DNA from: Nonomuraea fuscirosea | GTDB lineage: Bacteria > Actinomycetota > Actinomycetes > Streptosporangiales > Streptosporangiaceae | Length of the DNA stretch: 64,000 nt | Assembly (NCBI RefSeq): GCF_003001935.1 | Contig: NZ_PVNG01000001.1 | Span: 1-64,000 of the forward strand | Direction of reading: 5' to 3' | Shown: piece after piece, positions 60,540 to 64,000 of the stretch | How the letters are laid out: each line of letters starts with the position of its first letter | Numbering within the stretch: position 1 is the stretch's first letter | Notes under the pieces: model-generated | Told to the model about the DNA's origin: nothing | The model's database searches: none | The model's input: the letters and a program-made list of their open reading frames with translations, nothing else | Position numbers and translations under genes: made by a program

Positions 60540-60908
60540 CTAGACCGGGCAGGCCACGGAGGTGCCCGAGCGGATCGAGTACAGGTACACCTGCCGCAAC
60601 CCCGGCGGCACCACGCCCCGGCCCGCGCAGAGCACGAAGTCGCCGTTCAGCGCGTGCAGGACGACCTGGCAGTCCGGCGGCGGGGCGTTGGTGAAGGAGC
60701 CCACGGTCCGGCCGAGGAGTGAGCCGATGAACGGTGCGCACTCGTCGTACACGATCTGCTTGACCGGGTTGGTGTAGGTGGTGCTGGAGTAGAGCGTGAA
60801 CTCCCCGGCAGGCGCCGCGGCGGAGGCGGGAACGGCGGCGGTCAGAGTGAGGGCGGCGATGGCGGCGGCGGCGATGGCCGCGCGGCCGTGGCGCAGGATG
60901 CGTAACAT
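60540..60908 (-). CDS. Small secreted protein, 122 aa
   Basis: Signal peptide MLRILRHGRAAIAAAAIAAL through PASA (cleavage about residue 30), then about 90 residues with four Cys (YDECAPF, PDCQVV, LCAGRG, ACPV), suggesting two disulfides. The family is not recognised. GAGGAG lies 5 nt upstream of ATG 60908. The open frame extends upstream into repeat sequence that is not part of the protein. Confidence 0.75.
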   Translation of the reverse strand: MLRILRHGRAAIAAAAIAALTLTAAVPASAAAPAGEFTLYSSTTYTNPVKQIVYDECAPFIGSLLGRTVGSFTNAPPPDCQVVLHALNGDFVLCAGRGVVPPGLRQVYLYSIRSGTSVACPV

Positions 60909-61363
60909 GCTTCTCCTCGGAAAGGACGGACGCGCGCTGTGCACGCCCGCGAAGAGGAACCCCGTTGCGCGGCGCATCCGCCATGAAAGTGCCCCAGGAC
61001 GCGCGCGTGGCCTCATCATGAGCGCGGCGGGCACTTCTGTAAAGCGACCCCGCCGCACGAGGCCTTCGCCGCACGAGACCTCTCCGCACGAGACCTCCCC
61101 GCATGAGACCTCCCGCAAGAGACCTTCGCCGTAAAGCGACCTCGCCGTAAAGCGACCCCTGTTCCCTCTTGCCTGAGCGCGCCAGTAAGGCGAATGTGGA
61201 GGTACGCATCCCCGGGGGTCGCGATCCCCGGTGGACGGTCCGGCCCGGACAGCGAGATGGGTGGCGGTGGCCGAGAGGCCACCAGACCTGCCGCCGCTTG
61301 ACGGTGCCTCTGCTGGTCCGGGCCGGATCTCGATCAGTGCGGCCGGATCTCAAGCCGTGCGGG
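60909..61363. other. Intergenic with degenerate tandem repeats
   Basis: 455 bp upstream of the 122-aa secreted protein. Contains about seven degenerate 14-16-bp repeats at 61041-61160 (listed) and no credible gene. Confidence 0.55.
61041..61160. repeat. About seven degenerate 14-16-bp tandem repeats
   Basis: Core CGCACGAGACCTC with variants ending in TTCG, TCC or CCC (starts near 61054, 61070, 61085, 61100, 61115, 61129, 61145). Confidence 0.75.
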
Positions 61364-61678
61364 TCAGCCTCGGGTCTCCACCCACATGCTGACCGTCGTG
61401 TGCGGCGTGATGCCCGTGTAGGACACGGTGCCGACGGGCTGCCACGGGCCCTCGATCGGGATGAGCCCGACCTCCGGCAGGAAGTGGCGCTGCAGGACGC
61501 GGATCCGGTGCTCGCCGGTGCCCGAGGTGCACAGGCTGTACGCCCCGCGCGTCTCGGTGGCGAACTGGGCCGTGCATCCGGTGGGGGTGGCGGAGGCGGC
61601 GGGGGAGGCCGCGATGAGCAGGGCGGTGGTCAGGGTGGCCGAGGCGGCGCCGGCCGCCCACCTTCTTCTCGCGTGCAT
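61364..61678 (-). CDS. Small secreted protein, 104 aa
   Basis: Signal peptide MHARRRWAAGAASATLTTAL through PAASA (cleavage about 30), mature part about 74 residues with two Cys (TGCTAQF, SLCTSGTG) and beta-strand pattern (HRIRVLQRHFLPEVG, WQPVGTVSY, TTVSMWVETRG). Family not recognised. ATG 61678 with GAGGAG upstream (reverse complement of gctcctc). Similar size and location to the secreted protein at 60540, but no clear sequence relation. Confidence 0.72.
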   Translation of the reverse strand: MHARRRWAAGAASATLTTALLIAASPAASATPTGCTAQFATETRGAYSLCTSGTGEHRIRVLQRHFLPEVGLIPIEGPWQPVGTVSYTGITPHTTVSMWVETRG

Positions 61679-61759
61679 GGTGGCTCCTCATGGGGGATGG
61701 GTGGAGCGGGCGAGAATGCTTAGGAAAGTTTCCTAAAAGTGGGCGGCGGCGTCAATGGG

Positions 61760-62737
61760 CTACCAGCGGTCGTGCACCTGCGGCCGGATGAGCTCGTCGT
61801 AGACGTCGCGCACCGCGTCGAGCGTGGCGGCGTCCAGCGGCGGCACCGAGGCGGCCGAGGTGTTGCCGGCGGCCTGGCCCCGGTTGCGCGCGCCGGGGAT
61901 CACCACCGAGACGCCCTCCTGGTCGAGCACCCAGCGCAGCGCGAACTGGGCCATCGTGAGACCCTCGGGCACCAGCGGCGCCAGCCGGCGCACCGCCTCC
62001 AGGCCGGTGGCGAAGTCGACGCCGGAGAAGGTCTCCCCGACGTCGAACGCCTCGCCGTGCCGGTTGTAGGTGCGGTGGTCGTTGTCGGCGAACGTGGTGT
62101 GCTCGTCGTACTTGCCCGACAGCAGCCCGCTGGCCAGCGGAACGCGGGCGATGATGCCCACCCCGGCGGCCCGCGCGGCCGGGATGACCCGCTCCAGCGG
62201 CTTGAGCCGGAACGCGTTGAGGATGATCTGCACCGTCGCCACGCCGGGCCGGGCGATCGCGGTCAGCGCCTCCTCGCAGGTCTCCACGCTCACGCCGTAC
62301 GCGGCGATCTTCTTCTCCGACACCAGCGTGTCCAGGGCGTCGTAGACCTCGTCGGAGGAGAACACGGAGCTCGGCGGGCAGTGCAACTGGACCAGGTCGA
62401 GTGTGTCCATGCCCAGGTTGCGGCGGGAACGCTCGTTCCAGGCCCGGAAGTTGGCCAGCACATAGTTCTCCGGGACCTGGTCCATCCTGCGGCCCATCTT
62501 GGTGGCCACGAACAGTCCCTGCCGCTCCTTGATGAAGCGGCCGATGAGGCGCTCGCTGCGCCCGTCGCCGTACACGTCGGCGGTGTCGATGAGGGTGACG
62601 CCCCCGTCCACCGCCGTCTCGAGCGTGGCGAGCGCCTCGTCCTCGGTCATCTGGCCCCAGTCCGCGCCCAGCTGCCAGGCGCCGAGGCCGACCACGCCGA
62701 CCTGGCGTCCGGTACGTCCCAACACGCGCTGTTCCAT
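61760..62737 (-). CDS. Aldo/keto reductase
   Basis: 325 residues. The opening RVLGRTGRQVGVVGLGAWQLGADWG, catalytic DTADVYGDGRSERLIGRFI (Asp and Tyr), TKMGRR (Lys), LVQLHCPPSSVF (His) and the NADPH-binding ALRWVLDQEGVSVVIPGARNRGQAAGN identify an AKR of the YdhF/Tas-like group. NADPH-dependent reduction of aldehydes or ketones; substrate unknown. ATG 62737 is preceded by AAGGG; the frame extends 20 codons upstream. Independent of the secreted-protein genes. Confidence 0.92.
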   Translation of the reverse strand: MEQRVLGRTGRQVGVVGLGAWQLGADWGQMTEDEALATLETAVDGGVTLIDTADVYGDGRSERLIGRFIKERQGLFVATKMGRRMDQVPENYVLANFRAWNERSRRNLGMDTLDLVQLHCPPSSVFSSDEVYDALDTLVSEKKIAAYGVSVETCEEALTAIARPGVATVQIILNAFRLKPLERVIPAARAAGVGIIARVPLASGLLSGKYDEHTTFADNDHRTYNRHGEAFDVGETFSGVDFATGLEAVRRLAPLVPEGLTMAQFALRWVLDQEGVSVVIPGARNRGQAAGNTSAASVPPLDAATLDAVRDVYDELIRPQVHDRW

Positions 62738-62821
62738 GGTCGTCACCCTTTCTCGTACGTGAGCAGCACCAGTGTCGCGGATCGCGGGCGCTGCCACGTA
62801 CCCGGCCCGATCAGGACACGG

Positions 62822-64000
62822 TCAGGCGGCGGTGCGGCGGGCCAGCCGGTGATCGTCGAGGGTGCGCGCGATCGTGTGCACGGCCCGGCGCAGCGTGACC
62901 CCGTCCAGGTGCCCGAACCAGAAAGCGATCCCGTTGCGGGGCGCCCGGCCGGGATGATGGAACGCGGCCAGCTCGGCCACGTGGACCCGGCGCGCCCGCA
63001 GCAGCCGGACCACCGACTCGGCCGGGACGGCGGACGGCAGCAGGAGCGCGGCCGAGGCGCCGGAGTGCGTGCCCAGCAGGCGGGTGCCCGGGTACGCCCC
63101 GAGTGCCTGGCGGACGAGCGCCCGCTTGGCGCCGTACAGGAGGGACAACTGCTCCGCCCGCCTGGCCACGAAGCCCGAAACCAGCAGCTCCGTGAGCGCG
63201 AGCTGGCACGTGACCGCCGGCCGCTCCCGCCGCGAGCGCACCGCGCTCAGGTCCCGCTCCACCTCTCCGGCCGGCCGGCGCGGCAGCACCGCGAACGACA
63301 GCCGCAGCGCCGGCGGGAGGAGATCGCGGAACGAGCCCGTCATGGCGGTCGACCACGGATCCCCGAGCGCCGGCCCGCTGGCGAACCGGCCGTCGAAGGC
63401 CGGCTCCAGCACCAGCCCGCCGCTGTCGCGGGCCCACGCGGCCAGGGCGCGGCGGCGTCCGAGCGGCAGGCGGGTGCCGTACGGGACGCCCCGGTCCGGC
63501 AGGACCACCACGACGTCGCAGGAGCGCGGGATCAGGTCGGGGCGGGCGCCGGAGCCGTCCGCGGGAAGGGGCAGCACGGTGCCGAGCCGGGCGAGCTCGG
63601 CCCTGAGCCAGGGCGGCGCGGGATCCTCCAGGGCGATGACGGGATCGGGCCCGCCCCGCGCGCGTACGGCCAGCGCGAGCGCGTCGGCGGCCCCGGCGGT
63701 GACGATCACGTCGTGGCCGTCGGGCACCAGGCCGTGCGTGTCGCGCAGGTGGGCGCCGATCGCGGCGCGCAGCGCGGGCAACCCGGCGGCGGGCGGCTCG
63801 CCGAGGTGCGGGGCGCGCTCACCGGCCCGCCGCCAGGCCGCCCGCCACTCCGCCAGCGGGAAGCCCTGCGTGCTGGGCAGGCCGGCGCGCAGGTCGATGG
63901 CCGTCTCGGTGGAACGCTCGGGCTCGCGGACCGGCGGGCGGCCGGTGGGGTGCGAGACGTAGGTGCCGGAGCCGTGGCGGCCGCTCACGTACCCCTCGGC
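62822..64000 (-). CDS. MocR/GabR-type GntR regulator with aminotransferase-like domain (cut by window edge)
   Basis: The frame is open to the window end, reading inward AEGYVSGRHGSGTYVSHPTG, the end of a GntR winged helix; the N-terminal helices lie outside. The rest (about 380 residues) is a fold-type I aminotransferase domain: LPALRAAIGAHLRDTHGLVPDGHDVIVTAGAADALALA, VIALEDPAPPWLRAELARLG, GVPYGTRLPLGRRRALAAWA. The PLP-binding Lys expected near STAMTGSFRDLLPPALRLSF is not evident (SFRD instead of SFSK), so PLP binding may be lost. It controls an unknown neighbour, perhaps the aldo/keto reductase. Confidence 0.85.
   Translation of the reverse strand, partial: AEGYVSGRHGSGTYVSHPTGRPPVREPERSTETAIDLRAGLPSTQGFPLAEWRAAWRRAGERAPHLGEPPAAGLPALRAAIGAHLRDTHGLVPDGHDVIVTAGAADALALAVRARGGPDPVIALEDPAPPWLRAELARLGTVLPLPADGSGARPDLIPRSCDVVVVLPDRGVPYGTRLPLGRRRALAAWARDSGGLVLEPAFDGRFASGPALGDPWSTAMTGSFRDLLPPALRLSFAVLPRRPAGEVERDLSAVRSRRERPAVTCQLALTELLVSGFVARRAEQLSLLYGAKRALVRQALGAYPGTRLLGTHSGASAALLLPSAVPAESVVRLLRARRVHVAELAAFHHPGRAPRNGIAFWFGHLDGVTLRRAVHTIARTLDDHRLARRTAA

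Overview
The window is high-GC DNA from a filamentous actinomycete. Gene content suggests Streptosporangiaceae (for example a Nonomuraea-like genome): a HrdB-type sigma factor beside topoisomerase IV genes, DUF574 methyltransferase, DUF5998, DUF3052, DUF3145, DUF5997 and DUF7455 proteins, a mycothiol-dependent isomerase-fold protein, a FasR-controlled type II fatty acid synthase cluster, and many GTG starts. The family assignment is inference; no rRNA or other species marker is present.

Bases 1-31.5k are mostly core chromosome. A cut SpoIIE-type phosphatase is followed by the principal sigma factor (834-2492), yaaA, a small zinc protein, topoisomerase IV subunits B (4404-6470) and A (complement 12300-14816), a beta-carbonic anhydrase, a DUF574 methyltransferase, a sugar-type ABC pair without ATPase, a thioredoxin-fold protein, a VOC protein, a TauD/TfdA dioxygenase with a clear operator, a RecQ helicase fused to a phosphoribosyltransferase domain, a Ser/Thr kinase joined across a frameshift to an SBP_bac_5 domain, a PfkB kinase, a GNAT/acyl-CoA-synthetase fusion, DUF5998, an alkaline-phosphatase-fold protein and a rhodanese.

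Bases 28977-33643 (minus strand) hold the most interesting locus: a leaderless-secretion (cytosolic) subtilisin-like S8 protease, an ECF-type sigma factor, a 150-aa protein translationally coupled to the sigma factor, and an 840-aa TPR-CHAT protease. It resembles in logic the TPR-CHAT/adaptor/sigma module of type III-E CRISPR loci but has no CRISPR components.

Bases 33.8-42.9k (minus strand apart from DUF3145) carry fasR-fabD-fabH-acpP-fabF-accD, preceded by a YgiB-like/Gss-like/DUF350 operon. Bases 43-54.7k hold a PHP protein, a WYL regulator with a 29-codon peptide downstream, a TAP-like hydrolase plus isomerase-fold operon, aceE, and a plus-strand run of DUF1918, YjbQ, DUF3052, peroxiredoxin, a zinc-ribbon protein, a ROK kinase and tRNA-Val(TAC).

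After the tRNA (54.7-61.7k) the sequence becomes poorly coding, with frameshifted and internally deleted genes and several short tandem repeats, mixed with intact genes (GNAT, LysR-type effector domain, DUF5997, maltokinase-cap protein, two small secreted proteins). The window ends with an aldo/keto reductase and a MocR-type regulator cut at the right edge.
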